A DNA stretch of 64,000 bases. It comes from Cedecea neteri (lineage in GTDB: Bacteria > Pseudomonadota > Gammaproteobacteria > Enterobacterales > Enterobacteriaceae). A program made the translations under genes and the position numbers. Shown here in pieces: positions 46,411-55,085 of this stretch. Positions within the stretch are counted from its first letter, which is position 1; every line of letters starts with the position of its first letter. Where the stretch lies: the NCBI RefSeq assembly GCF_000758325.1, contig NZ_CP009459.1, forward strand, positions 3,162,001-3,226,000, read 5' to 3'. The notes under the pieces were generated by a model. The model was not told the DNA's origin. It did no database searches and saw nothing but the letters and a program-made list of their open reading frames with translations.

Positions 46411-46668
46411 ATGGATATCAACGAGAAAATCAAAACCTTTGGTGAGGCTCTTAAAAACCGGCTCGATTCGTCACTCATTGACTTCGCGCTGGAATATATC
46501 GACTTCTCAGAAAATGTACTGGCTTTTGAAACGCTATGTGGACATATCGCAAATTATCAGGTGCGTATTAGCCCTGATGAGTACAGGCAGGTATTGGATA
46601 TTGCGGGGCTACTGGAGATCGATAATCAATATGCTGAAATCGATCCCCTGAGAAATTTATTAAATTAA
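46411..46668 (+). CDS. MafI-family immunity protein
   Basis: 85 residues from the ATG at 46411; a GTG at 46402 is also possible, and neither has a strong ribosome site. The helical sequence with SLIDFALEYIDFSENVLAFE and ISPDEYRQVLDIAG fits the MafI immunity family, which neutralises MafB-type and related polymorphic toxins. No intact toxin gene is next to it, only a possible fragment at 46286. GC is lower than that of neighbours, consistent with an accessory gene. It may be an orphan immunity gene protecting against kin toxins. Confidence 0.72.
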   Translation: MDINEKIKTFGEALKNRLDSSLIDFALEYIDFSENVLAFETLCGHIANYQVRISPDEYRQVLDIAGLLEIDNQYAEIDPLRNLLN

Positions 46669-46713
46669 ACCCTTTCGGTGTTAGGGATATCCGGCCTCAG
46701 GGTTGGATTATCC

Positions 46714-47073
46714 TTAATGCTGATAAAATATATCGCCAGCCATTGCCTGAAGGATTTTTCCTTCGGCGTCGGTAATTAAGACATAATTGCCACCCATGTA
46801 GGTCCAGTGGCTACCGGCCTGTGGCGCAGGGAGATGGCGAAGCTGCCAGCTTTTGATGTTATAGGGTTCGGTCCGGTAGATGTCGGGCGCAATGTCGCCG
46901 ATCTTGTACATTTTGAAATCTGAGGAGAATTCTTTCAGTTCATAGGACTGTGCCGACGTGCCCGGGGCCGTCGCTTTTAGCTGCTTATCCCCTGAATAGG
47001 CAAAGGCCAGAGAGGGCAGCGCGCCCGCGAGCCATACCGCTGTTAATACCGCTACTTTTGTTGACTTGCGCAT
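46714..47073 (-). CDS. RcnB-like periplasmic protein
   Basis: 119 residues from the ATG at 47073, with TGGAG before it. A signal peptide ends near AFA-YS (residue ~26). The C-terminal half (WTYMGGNYVLITDAEGKILQ) has the short beta motif of the RcnB family, whose E. coli member supports nickel and cobalt homeostasis in the periplasm. An open extension to 47130 lacks a signal peptide. Metal function here is inferred. It follows mgtS on the same strand, but a terminator lies between them. Confidence 0.75.
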   Translation of the reverse strand: MRKSTKVAVLTAVWLAGALPSLAFAYSGDKQLKATAPGTSAQSYELKEFSSDFKMYKIGDIAPDIYRTEPYNIKSWQLRHLPAPQAGSHWTYMGGNYVLITDAEGKILQAMAGDIFYQH

Positions 47074-47205
47074 AAATTCTCCAGAGTGAATCCAGTCTGC
47101 TTTTGTTGATTCCGTATAGGAAGACAACAAATTGTGCCGATTTACTCATTACGCGCTGTATTTTTTTGTTAGCAAATCCTCCACCGCGGTGGCGCAGAAA
47201 TGAAA

Positions 47206-47239
47206 ACGCCTCCCGGAAATTTTATTTCGCGAGAGGCGT
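47206..47239 (-). terminator. Intrinsic terminator of mgtS
   Basis: Stem ACGCCTC / GAGGCGT, extended by CG pairs around an AT-rich loop. On the minus strand TTTTCATTT follows. It lies just after the mgtS stop at 47266. Confidence 0.7.
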
Positions 47240-47265
47240 CGTAGGTGGGGGAAGGTCACCGTTCA

Positions 47266-47361
47266 TTAGTCATCCCATTTGTGGCTAAACCAGGCGGCAA
47301 GAAAACCGGAAAATAAGATGAATCCCAGTACTGCCATAAATACGTTAATGTTCCCTAACAT
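47266..47361 (-). CDS. mgtS: Small membrane protein MgtS (YneM)
   Basis: 31 residues, with TGGAGGA before the ATG. The sequence MLGNINVFMAVLGFILFSGF and the end AAWFSHKWDD differ from E. coli MgtS at about three positions. MgtS is a PhoPQ-induced small inner-membrane protein that stabilises the MgtA magnesium transporter when magnesium is low and also affects PitA. A PhoP-type promoter lies upstream (47440-47474). The gene is too short for most automated callers. Confidence 0.93.
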   Translation of the reverse strand: MLGNINVFMAVLGFILFSGFLAAWFSHKWDD

Positions 47362-47439
47362 AGTTAATCCTCCAGGTTACTGCATTTCTATAGAAATACC
47401 TCGCGTGATAAAAAAGGGTTTACTCAGATGAGTGGAGCT

Positions 47440-47474
47440 ATCATACCGTACACAACTTAAACAATCCCTAACCG
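47440..47474 (-). promoter_or_regulatory. PhoP-type promoter of mgtS
   Basis: On the minus strand TGTTTA (47463-47458) is a perfect PhoP half-site, with a weaker half-site CGGTTA 11 bases upstream (47474-47469). A TATGAT -10 element (47445-47440) follows after 12 bases, the spacing of class I PhoP promoters. The predicted leader is about 70 bases. Confidence 0.65.
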
Positions 47475-47482
47475 CTGGTAAA

Positions 47483-48466
47483 TTATTCGTTTTGTGAAGT
47501 AAATGAGTTTCTGTATGTGCCGGGTGACGTCCGAAGATGTTTCCGGAAATGATGGCGCAGCGTCGCCGCCGAGCCAAATCCCGTCCGTTCGGCAATATGT
47601 TCTATCGGCAGCGTGCTGTTTTCCAGCAGTTCCCGGCAGCGTTTAAGGCGGGTTTGCAGCAGCCACGCGGCGGGCGTGATGCCCGTCGCGGCTTCGAAGC
47701 GGCGTAAAAAAGTCCTCGGGCTCATGCCGACATAGGCGGCCAGGCTTGCCACGGAGTGCCGCTCGCTTAAATGGCGCTGCAGGTGATCAAACAGCGGCGC
47801 AAATCGCTCGCCTTCGTACTCGACCGGAACGGCCTGTTCAATAAACTGCGCCTGGCCGCCCTCGCGATGAGGCTGCACGACTAAGCGCCGGGCAACGCTG
47901 TTGGCTGCAGCGGCACCAAAATCCCGGCGTACCAGATGCAGGCCGAGGTCGATGCCCGCCGCGCTGCCCGCCGAGGTCAAAATATTCCCGTTATCCAGAT
48001 AAAGCACGTCCGGGATCACTTCGATCTTCGGATAACGCGCCTGCAGCGCTTCGGTATAGCGCCAGTGGGTGGTTGCCCGCTGGCCATCAAGCAAGCCTGT
48101 TGCCGCCAGCACAAACACGCCGGAGCAAATGGACATCAGGCGTGCGCCACCCGCATGTGCCGCCCGCAATGCCGCAATAAGTGATTCCGGTACGGGCTCA
48201 TTGATGCCGCGCCAGCCAGGAACAACAATCAAACTGGCTTCAGCCAGCAAATCCAGCCCGCCATCCACCGCCAGACGAATACCGCCCATCGCCCGCAGCT
48301 CACCGGGCTCAATACCGGCGACGGCAAAGCGGTACCAGCTCTCGCCCAGTTCGGGGCGCGGCAGGCCGAAAATTTCTACGGCCACGCCGAACTCGAACGT
48401 GCAAAGGCCGTCGTAAGCCAGCGCGACAACGAGAGGGTTTTTAGGCAAGGCGAATGATTTTGTCAT
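47483..48466 (-). CDS. FtrA-like transcriptional regulator (DJ-1/PfpI plus AraC HTH)
   Basis: 327 residues from the ATG at 48466; an ATG at 48487 adds seven residues, and neither has a clear ribosome site. The N-terminal DJ-1/PfpI domain has MSICSGVFVLAATGLL at the nucleophile position. The C-terminal part has two helix-turn-helix units (VASLAAYVGMSPRTFLRRFE and IAERTGFGSAATLRHHFRK). The wording is close to FtrA-type regulators. It is divergent from the rhodanese gene at 48553, its likely target. Confidence 0.87.
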   Translation of the reverse strand: MTKSFALPKNPLVVALAYDGLCTFEFGVAVEIFGLPRPELGESWYRFAVAGIEPGELRAMGGIRLAVDGGLDLLAEASLIVVPGWRGINEPVPESLIAALRAAHAGGARLMSICSGVFVLAATGLLDGQRATTHWRYTEALQARYPKIEVIPDVLYLDNGNILTSAGSAAGIDLGLHLVRRDFGAAAANSVARRLVVQPHREGGQAQFIEQAVPVEYEGERFAPLFDHLQRHLSERHSVASLAAYVGMSPRTFLRRFEAATGITPAAWLLQTRLKRCRELLENSTLPIEHIAERTGFGSAATLRHHFRKHLRTSPGTYRNSFTSQNE

Positions 48467-48552
48467 GATATTTACGCTAATCGTCATTCGTGCCAGCTGT
48501 CAAGCCTCCGTCGCGGCGTCAGAATCAAAGCACACATCAAAAGGAGATAAAC

Positions 48553-48942
48553 ATGAGCTACGTGACTGATTACCCTGCGGCTGCCCCAGAAACTGTCGCC
48601 GCCCATTACTTGCAAAAACTGTCGCTTGAAACTGACTGTGCCGACGTCAACGCGGCGATCCAGAGCGGCGATCTTGATTTTGTGCTGCTGCACGTGGTGG
48701 GGTCCGATGAAACATTTGCCCGGCGGCATCTGCCGGGGGCTATTCATTTGCCACACAGATTCATCACAGAATCCCGCATGGCCGAATGGCCCGACGACAC
48801 GCTGTTTGTGGTGTACTGCGCCGGGCCGCACTGCAACGGTGCCGACCGGGCGGCCCTGAAACTGGCGCAAATCGGCAGGCGAGTGAAAGTGATGCCCGGC
48901 GGCATCACTGGCTGGGAAGATGAAGGTCTGCCTTTCGCCTAA
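48553..48942 (+). CDS. Rhodanese-like sulphurtransferase
   Basis: 129 residues from the ATG at 48553, with AAGGAGAT before it. The active-site cysteine is in VVYCAGPHCNGAD near residue 97, and HLPGAIHLPHRF near residue 60 is a standard rhodanese block. It could transfer sulphane sulphur or act in detoxification. Divergent from the FtrA-like regulator and convergent with the TauE/SafE exporter gene (four-base overlap of stops), so three neighbouring genes touch sulphur metabolism. Confidence 0.88.
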   Translation: MSYVTDYPAAAPETVAAHYLQKLSLETDCADVNAAIQSGDLDFVLLHVVGSDETFARRHLPGAIHLPHRFITESRMAEWPDDTLFVVYCAGPHCNGADRAALKLAQIGRRVKVMPGGITGWEDEGLPFA

Positions 48943-49682
48943 ATCAGCGCGCGGAGCACCATATCACCGCCAAGCAGAACGAGGCAGATCAGGAAGCCGC
49001 GCTTAAAGGCTAATGGGCTGATGCGTTTGCGAATACGCTGGCCCGCAAACAGGCCGATAAGCGCGGCGATAACCGCCATAACCGACGTGCTGATGGCGAT
49101 TTCCTGCAGCGCGCCGTGCCACCAAAGCCCGGCGGCGAGTGCAAGTGTCGAGAAGGTAAAAGACAGCCCGAGCGCCTGCACCAGTTCATCGCGCTCAAGC
49201 CCCAGAGACTGAATATAGGGCACGGCGGGGATCACAAACACGCCCGTTCCGCCGGTCAACAAACCGGTGAGAAAACCGATCAGCGGCGAAAGCCAGCGTT
49301 CGTGGCTGGCGGGAACATGCAGTGGCCTGGCAAACAACGTCCATAACGCATAAACGATCAGGGCAATGCCCAGAGCAACGGTCGTTGCGTGACTGCTGCC
49401 CGAAGCCAACAGGTTACTGCTGCCCAGGGTACCCAGCACAATGGTAAGCATCATCGGCCACAGGCGTTTTAGCAATGCAGCCAGGTTGCCCCCTTCATAA
49501 AGCTGAAAGATATTGGTCAGAAAAGAGGGTAAAAGCAGCATGCCAGCGGCTGCGACCGGAGAGATCAGTGATCCTAAAATCCCCATCGCGACGGTAGGTA
49601 ACCCCATCCCCGTGACGCCCTTGACGGTGCCAGCAAGCACAAAAGTAGCGGCAATGGCAAGACTCAGGCTGAGATCATTCAT
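48939..49682 (-). CDS. TauE/SafE-family membrane exporter
   Basis: 247 residues from the ATG at 49682, with about seven to eight hydrophobic segments. The first helix carries VKGVTGMGLPTVAMGIL and a later one GFLTGLLTGGTGVFVIPAVPY, the two repeated motifs of the TauE/SafE family. Members export sulphite, sulphoacetate or similar small anions. The start overlaps the stop of the monooxygenase-domain gene by eight bases, so the two are one operon. Confidence 0.9.
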   Translation of the reverse strand: MNDLSLSLAIAATFVLAGTVKGVTGMGLPTVAMGILGSLISPVAAAGMLLLPSFLTNIFQLYEGGNLAALLKRLWPMMLTIVLGTLGSSNLLASGSSHATTVALGIALIVYALWTLFARPLHVPASHERWLSPLIGFLTGLLTGGTGVFVIPAVPYIQSLGLERDELVQALGLSFTFSTLALAAGLWWHGALQEIAISTSVMAVIAALIGLFAGQRIRKRISPLAFKRGFLICLVLLGGDMVLRALI

Positions 49683-50034
49683 GCGTGTTTTCCTTATGTG
49701 CGCTGCGGCTGTCCTGCGGAGCCTGTTCGCGATCAAACATACCGTAATCCCGGATCACGCCTGCCACCCTGAGCCGGTAATCGTTGAAGACCGAGTGACG
49801 CCCCTGATGCTGAACACTGCGGTGTAATTCCTGATTGCGCCATTGCTGCACGGCGGCCTCATCGCGCCAGAACGAAAGCGACAGGATTTTTCCCGGTTCG
49901 CTAAGACTTTGAAAACGTTCAATGGAAATAAACCCATCAATATCGGTAAGCAGGGGTTTTAACTCTGCCGCCAGTTCAAGATAGCGGCTATAGTGTTCTT
50001 CTGCAGGCAGGACTTCAAAGATTACGGCGATCAT
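49675..50034 (-). CDS. Antibiotic-biosynthesis-monooxygenase (ABM) domain protein
   Basis: 119 residues, with AGGAG before the ATG. The ABM dimeric alpha-beta barrel is visible: IAVIFEVLPAEEHYSRYLEL, then FISIERFQS and LSLSFWRDEAAVQQWR. Such small proteins act as quinol monooxygenases, haem-degrading enzymes or of unknown role. The C-terminal ~20 residues are polar. Divergent from the HTH regulator at 50110, and coupled to the TauE/SafE gene. Confidence 0.85.
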   Translation of the reverse strand: MIAVIFEVLPAEEHYSRYLELAAELKPLLTDIDGFISIERFQSLSEPGKILSLSFWRDEAAVQQWRNQELHRSVQHQGRHSVFNDYRLRVAGVIRDYGMFDREQAPQDSRSAHKENTHE

Positions 50035-50109
50035 CAGGTGGCTCCTTATTGTTCTGTCGTGCTAACCCTAATCCATCGTCAGACAGGACGCTTCGCTGAG
50101 CATCGAAAT

Positions 50110-50790
50110 ATGGAAACAGATTTTCTAGAAACCCGGCTTGCCGCCGTTGCCGCCGCCATTGCGGACAAAACCCGGGCCAGCATGCTGTGCGCGTTAATGG
50201 ATGGCCGGGCCTGGACGGCAACCGAACTGAGCATCATGGCTAATGTGGCACCATCCACGGCCAGCAGCCATCTGGCAAAGTTAATGGAGCAGTCGCTGAT
50301 TGCCTGCGTGCAGCAGGGGCGACACCGTTACTACCGGCTTTACAGCAGCCAAATTGCCGGGGCGCTGGAAGGATTAATGGGTTTAGTAGGCCGCGATGAC
50401 GCCGCAATGCGCACCAAAACCCCCGGCAATCTTCGCTACGCCAGAACCTGCTACGACCATATGGCAGGGGAAATCGCCGTGGCGCTGCACGATGCATTAT
50501 TTCGCCTGAGCTGGCTGGAAGGGGAAGAGTATTCCGTGACTGCCCTCGGTAAAGAACAATTTCAGCTCCTGGGCGTAAACGTAGAAAACGGGGCCTCGCG
50601 CCGTCGTTATGCCTGCGGCTGTCTGGACTGGAGCGAAAGACGCGAGCACCTGGGCGGGCAGTTAGGCAAATCGTTGCTGCACACCTGCGAGCAAAAAGGG
50701 TGGATGCGGCGGGATCTGGTCAGCCGTGAGCTGCACGTGTCCGAAAGCGGCAAACGCAAGCTGGCGGGGCTATTTGGAGTGGTATTTTAG
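50110..50790 (+). CDS. ArsR-type winged-helix regulator
   Basis: 226 residues from the ATG at 50110. The N-terminal winged helix reads ADKTRASMLCALMDGRAWTA, then LSIMANVAPSTASSHLAKLM. The longer C-terminal domain has a cysteine-containing block YACGCLDWSERREHLGGQLG near residues 165-187, typical of a subgroup of ArsR-like regulators of ~220 residues. Divergent from the ABM-TauE operon, it probably represses it. The signal is unknown; the two cysteines may sense metal or oxidants. Confidence 0.85.
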   Translation: METDFLETRLAAVAAAIADKTRASMLCALMDGRAWTATELSIMANVAPSTASSHLAKLMEQSLIACVQQGRHRYYRLYSSQIAGALEGLMGLVGRDDAAMRTKTPGNLRYARTCYDHMAGEIAVALHDALFRLSWLEGEEYSVTALGKEQFQLLGVNVENGASRRRYACGCLDWSERREHLGGQLGKSLLHTCEQKGWMRRDLVSRELHVSESGKRKLAGLFGVVF

Positions 50791-50846
50791 AGAGAGAACT
50801 GAGGTGATTTAAGCTGTAACCACTGGATATCTCCTTCAACTCAGGT

Positions 50847-50938
50847 GGCCCCTCTCCCTAAAAGAGAGAGGGGATAAAAAATGCTCCACTGTTTGTTTTC
50901 GCCCTCTCCCTTCTCAGGGAGAGGGCCGGGGTGAGGGT
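50847..50938. repeat. Palindromic REP-like element (two hairpins), copy 1
   Basis: Two hairpins: CCCCTCTC / GAGAGGGG (50849-50873), and an 11-bp perfect stem GCCCTCTCCCT / AGGGAGAGGGC (50901-50926), followed by CGGGGTGAGGG. The second unit recurs at 60070-60102. It sits between the convergent regulator gene and nifJ and may end transcription from both sides. Confidence 0.8.
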
Positions 50939-50949
50939 GACTCTCCCGA

Positions 50950-53900
50950 TTACTCGCTAACCTTTTCCGCTTTACCCGCCAGCTGTGCCAGGAAGTCATA
51001 CCGCTTCTGCAAATCGGCGGCGGCGTCTTTCCACAGCTGCTCGGCGACTTCCGGCTGCTGGGCGTTCAGGCGGCGGAAACGTTGCTCCTTCATTAGCGTA
51101 TCGGCCAGTGCATCTGACGGTGGACGGGAATCCAGCGCCAGCGGCACTTTGCCTTCGTCCGCGCGGCGCGGGTCGAAGCGATAGAGCGGCCAGAAGCCGG
51201 TGGCGGTCAGCTGGCGCATCTGATCGTGGCTCAGCGCCAGATCGTAACCGTGCTCTTCGCAAGGGCTGTAGGCGATGATCAGCGACGGGCCAGGATAGGC
51301 CTCCGCCTCCTGAATGGCCTTCATCGTCTGGTTAAGCTGTGCCCCCAGCGAAATCTGCGCGACGTAAACATGGCCGTACATCATCATGCTGACGCCCAGG
51401 TCTTTACGTGCTTTACGCTTGCCGTGCTCGCCAAACTTGGTGACGGCGCCCAGCGGCGTGGCTTTAGACGCCTGGCCGCCGGTATTGGAGTAACACTGCG
51501 TATCCAGCACCAGAATATTGACGTTTTCGGTCAGGCTCAGTACGTGGTCGAGGCCGCCGAAACCGATGTCATAGGCCCAGCCGTCACCGCCAATCAGCCA
51601 GATAGATTTCTCCACCAGCGCGTCGGCATCGGTCACCAGTTGACGGGCATCGGCATCGGCATCGTCAATGTCCGCCAGATGTTTACGCAGCTCGGCAACC
51701 TGTTCGCGGCGAACTTCTGGCGTCGCTTCCGCGTGAAGCTGCTCATTAAGCTCGGCTGGAAGTTTATCGGCAAACTGTCCCAGTAAACGCATGACGCGGG
51801 CGCGGTGCTGATCCACCGTCAGGCGGAAGCCCAGTCCAAATTCGGCGTTATCCTCAAACAGCGAGTTGGCCCAGGCTGGCCCGCGGCCGTTAGCGTCGGT
51901 GGTGTACGGCGTGGACGGCAGGTTACCGCCGTAAATAGACGAACAGCCGGTGGCGTTAGCAATCAGCATGCGGTCGCCGAACAGTTGGGTGAGGATTTTA
52001 ATGTACGGCGTTTCGCCGCAGCCGGAGCAGGCCCCGGAGTACTCAAACAGCGGCGTTAACAGCTGCGAAGTACGGATGTCGATACGCTCCAGGCTGGTGC
52101 GATCGATTTCCGGCAGATTGAGGAAGAAGTCATAGTTCTCTTTCTCTTCTTCAACGTGTTCAAGGCGAGACAGCATATTAATCGCCTTGATTTCCGGGTT
52201 CTGGCGATCTTTAGCCGGGCAGACTTCTACGCAGAGATTACAGCCGGTGCAATCCTCAGGTGCCACCTGCAGCACGTATTTCTGGCCGCGCATATCCCGG
52301 GACTTCACGTCCAGCGACTGCAGGGCTTCCGGGGCGCCTTCCATTGCCTCAGGCTGAACCACTTTGGCACGAATAGCCGAATGCGGGCAGGCGGCAACGC
52401 AGTGGTTGCACTGGGTGCAAATGTCCGGCTTCCAGATAGGAATTTCTTCGGCGATGTTGCGTTTTTCCCAGCGGGTGGTGCCCATCGGCCAGGTTCCGTC
52501 CGGCGGCAAAGCGGAAACCGGAAGGGCATCGCCGAGGCCAGCGAGCATCGCGGCGGTGACGGTTTTCACAAAATCAGGTGCAGCGTCGGAGACGACCGGC
52601 GGACGCATCGTACTTGCCGGGTTAACGTCCTGCAGAGGCACTTCGGCGAGGGAGTCACGAGCCAGCGCCAGCGCCTGCCAGTTGCGCTCGACGATTTCCG
52701 TCCCTTTGCTGCTGTAGCTTTTGGCAATCGCGCCCTGCAGCTCTGCCAGCGCGGTGTCGCCAGGCAGGACCTGCGTCAGGTGGAAGAACGCCATCTGCAT
52801 CACGGTGTTGATCCGGGCACCCAGATGACATTCACGGGCGATCTTCGCCGCATTAATGACGTACAGGCGAGCCTGTTTCTGGTTGAGCACCGCCTGAACT
52901 TCCTGCGGCAGGCGGCTCCACACCTCGTCGGCGGCGTAAGGCGTGTTCAGCAGGAAAATACCGCCGGGCTTCAGGCGCTCAGCCATCTGGTACTTGTCGA
53001 TAAACTGCAGCTGGTGACAGCCAACAAAATCGGCTTTCTCGATCAGGTAGGTGGAGTTGATCGGCTGCTCGCTCACGCGCAGGTGAGAAACCGTCAGCCC
53101 TCCAGCTTTTTTAGAGTCATAAACGAAATAACCCTGGGTAAACCACGGCGTGGAGTTACCGATAATTTTGATATTGTTTTTGGTCGCAGAAACACTGCCG
53201 TCGCTGCCCAGACCATAAAACAGCGCTTCGAGTTTGGCGCGGTTCGGCAGGGTGTTTTCCGGCAGCGGCAGCGACAGGTTGGTCACGTCGTCGTAAATGC
53301 CCACGGTAAAGCGCGGGCGCGGTTTGGCTTCGCGTAGCTCGTTGAAAATAGCCAGGACGCATTCCGGGCCAAACTCTTTGGATGACAGCCCGTAGCGGCC
53401 CCCAATCACGCGAGGCAGCGTTTCGCGATCGCCGCGGCTCACGGCTTCGGCAAGCGCGGTCATCACGTCGAGATACAGTGGTTCGGCAAGGGCGCCCGGC
53501 TCTTTGGTACGGTCAAGCACCGCCACCTGGCGCGCGGTTTGCGGCAGAACTTCCAGCAAGTGTTCGGCGGAGAAGGGGCGGTACAGACGAACTTTCAGCA
53601 CGCCGACTTTTTCGCCGCGGGTCAGCAATTCATCGACAACTTCTTCGCAGGTGCCGACGGCGGAGCCCATCACGATGATCACGCGGTCCGCTTCCGGGTG
53701 GCCGTAATACTCAAACGGACGATAGCTGCGGCCGGTGGTGGCGGCAAAGTCGTTCATCGCCTGTTCAACGTGCGCGTAAACCGCGTTGTACCACGGATTG
53801 GTCGCTTCTCGGGACTGGAAGTAAGTGTCCGGGTTGGCCGACGTGCCGCGAATCACCGGGTGTTCCGGGTTCAGGGCGCGGGCGCGATGCTCATCGATCT

Positions 53901-54483
53901 CTTTTTGCGGCAGCAGGCTGCGAAGGGTATCGTCCGCCAGCGGCACAATTTTGTTGATTTCGTGCGAGGTGCGGAAGCCGTCGAAGAAGTGAATAAACGG
54001 CACGCGGCTTTTCAGGGTCGCAATATGGGAAATCAGCGCGAAGTCTTGCGCCTCCTGGACGCTGCTGGCGCATAGCATCGCGCAGCCGGTCTGGCGTACG
54101 GCCATCACGTCGGAATGATCGCCAAAAATGGAAAGTGCATGGGTGGCCACGGTGCGCGCGGCAACGTGGAGAACAAATGGCGTCAGCTGGCCTGCAAGCT
54201 TGTACAGCGTCGGGATCATTAGCAGTAAGCCCTGCGATGACGTAAACGATGTGGAAAGCGCCCCGGTTTGCAGCGCGCCGTGCACCGCCCCAATCGCGCC
54301 TGCTTCTGACTGCATCTCGACTACGCGAGGAACATCTCCCCACACGTTCTTCCTGCCGTCACCGGACCAGGCATCCGCCTGTTCTGCCATTGTCGAGCTG
54401 GGAGTAATGGGGTAGATGGCAATTACTTCGCTGGCACGAAACGCCACGGAGGCGACTGCGCCGTTGCCGTCGATAGTGATCAT
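50950..54483 (-). CDS. nifJ: Pyruvate:flavodoxin/ferredoxin oxidoreductase NifJ (YdbK)
   Basis: 1177 residues, the normal single-chain length. In order: the N-terminal pyrimidine domain (IYPITPSSTMAEQADAW near residue 25), the gamma-like domain (~415-610), two 4Fe-4S ferredoxin motifs (CTQCNHCVAACP near 688 and CTGCNLCVEVCP near 743), a further cysteine pair (CSGCGET near 815) for the third cluster, and the thiamine-diphosphate domain with GDGWAYDIGFGGLDH near 965-980. The enzyme oxidises pyruvate to acetyl-CoA and CO2 and reduces flavodoxin. E. coli YdbK is linked to oxidative stress and SoxS. Confidence 0.96.
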   Translation of the reverse strand: MITIDGNGAVASVAFRASEVIAIYPITPSSTMAEQADAWSGDGRKNVWGDVPRVVEMQSEAGAIGAVHGALQTGALSTSFTSSQGLLLMIPTLYKLAGQLTPFVLHVAARTVATHALSIFGDHSDVMAVRQTGCAMLCASSVQEAQDFALISHIATLKSRVPFIHFFDGFRTSHEINKIVPLADDTLRSLLPQKEIDEHRARALNPEHPVIRGTSANPDTYFQSREATNPWYNAVYAHVEQAMNDFAATTGRSYRPFEYYGHPEADRVIIVMGSAVGTCEEVVDELLTRGEKVGVLKVRLYRPFSAEHLLEVLPQTARQVAVLDRTKEPGALAEPLYLDVMTALAEAVSRGDRETLPRVIGGRYGLSSKEFGPECVLAIFNELREAKPRPRFTVGIYDDVTNLSLPLPENTLPNRAKLEALFYGLGSDGSVSATKNNIKIIGNSTPWFTQGYFVYDSKKAGGLTVSHLRVSEQPINSTYLIEKADFVGCHQLQFIDKYQMAERLKPGGIFLLNTPYAADEVWSRLPQEVQAVLNQKQARLYVINAAKIARECHLGARINTVMQMAFFHLTQVLPGDTALAELQGAIAKSYSSKGTEIVERNWQALALARDSLAEVPLQDVNPASTMRPPVVSDAAPDFVKTVTAAMLAGLGDALPVSALPPDGTWPMGTTRWEKRNIAEEIPIWKPDICTQCNHCVAACPHSAIRAKVVQPEAMEGAPEALQSLDVKSRDMRGQKYVLQVAPEDCTGCNLCVEVCPAKDRQNPEIKAINMLSRLEHVEEEKENYDFFLNLPEIDRTSLERIDIRTSQLLTPLFEYSGACSGCGETPYIKILTQLFGDRMLIANATGCSSIYGGNLPSTPYTTDANGRGPAWANSLFEDNAEFGLGFRLTVDQHRARVMRLLGQFADKLPAELNEQLHAEATPEVRREQVAELRKHLADIDDADADARQLVTDADALVEKSIWLIGGDGWAYDIGFGGLDHVLSLTENVNILVLDTQCYSNTGGQASKATPLGAVTKFGEHGKRKARKDLGVSMMMYGHVYVAQISLGAQLNQTMKAIQEAEAYPGPSLIIAYSPCEEHGYDLALSHDQMRQLTATGFWPLYRFDPRRADEGKVPLALDSRPPSDALADTLMKEQRFRRLNAQQPEVAEQLWKDAAADLQKRYDFLAQLAGKAEKVSE

Positions 54484-54818
54484 AAGACACCCTTACATTG
54501 CGCAAAATAAAGGGACTCGTCTGAAAACCTGGAGCCCCGTTGTAATTCCTCAATTATAGTGTGTCCACCTTAGGCATTAGAAGTTATGGGCCTGCCGAGT
54601 GCACAAATTGATCCACGATTAACAGTGAAATAACCTGGTCACGCACTGCGCTGAATCATAAAGGGAATTAAAGACGCTCAGAAAACTCCGATGTTTTGGC
54701 TTGAAAGGTGATCTTTGCCACAAAAAACAACACATTTTATTGCTTTGTGGACTCGACGCAGCAGGAGCCATGCGCCATTATGCAAAGGTTTTGCATATTC
54801 AGACGGGAGAGAGAAGCC
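54484..54818. other. Promoter region between nifJ and ydbJ
   Basis: About 335 bases between two divergent starts. Nothing but promoter-like AT-rich patches was seen; no MicC-like small RNA could be recognised here. Confidence 0.5.
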
Positions 54819-55085
54819 ATGCGCGCTGCGTTTTTAGCCGGTTGTGCCGCACTGTTATTATCAGCTTGCAGTAATGAACCCCCTCAACAGGCCACTGCGG
54901 CCCACGTACCGCCAGGGCTCAGGGCGGCAATGTCCAGCCAGGGCGAAGCGAACTGTGCGATGATTGGCGGCACCATGAGCGTGGCGCGTCAGCTGGATGG
55001 CAGCGCGATTGGCATGTGTGCCATGCCGAACGGCAAGCGCTGTAACGAAAACTCGCTTGCCGCTGGCACCTGTGGAAGCTACTGA
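54819..55085 (+). CDS. ydbJ: DUF333 lipoprotein YdbJ
   Basis: 88 residues from the ATG at 54819 (GGGAGAGAG upstream). The lipobox LLSAC gives an acylated cysteine near residue 17. The DUF333 core NCAMIGGTMSVARQLDG, then IGMCAMPNGKRCNE is clear, with several cysteines. Function unknown. It lies beside hslJ and ldhA as in E. coli, and its stop directly abuts the stop of hslJ. Confidence 0.9.
   Translation: MRAAFLAGCAALLLSACSNEPPQQATAAHVPPGLRAAMSSQGEANCAMIGGTMSVARQLDGSAIGMCAMPNGKRCNENSLAAGTCGSY

Noticed and set aside
46669-47265. MgrR-type small RNA near mgtS
   Set aside because: I could not recognise a conserved MgrR sequence; the hairpin at 47206-47239 is adequately explained as the mgtS terminator.
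50791-50949. MicC small RNA next to nifJ
   Set aside because: The interval is occupied by the REP-like palindromes and shows no MicC-like seed.
52156-53337. A 393-codon open frame antisense to nifJ
   Set aside because: Shadow frame inside a well-supported 1177-residue enzyme gene.
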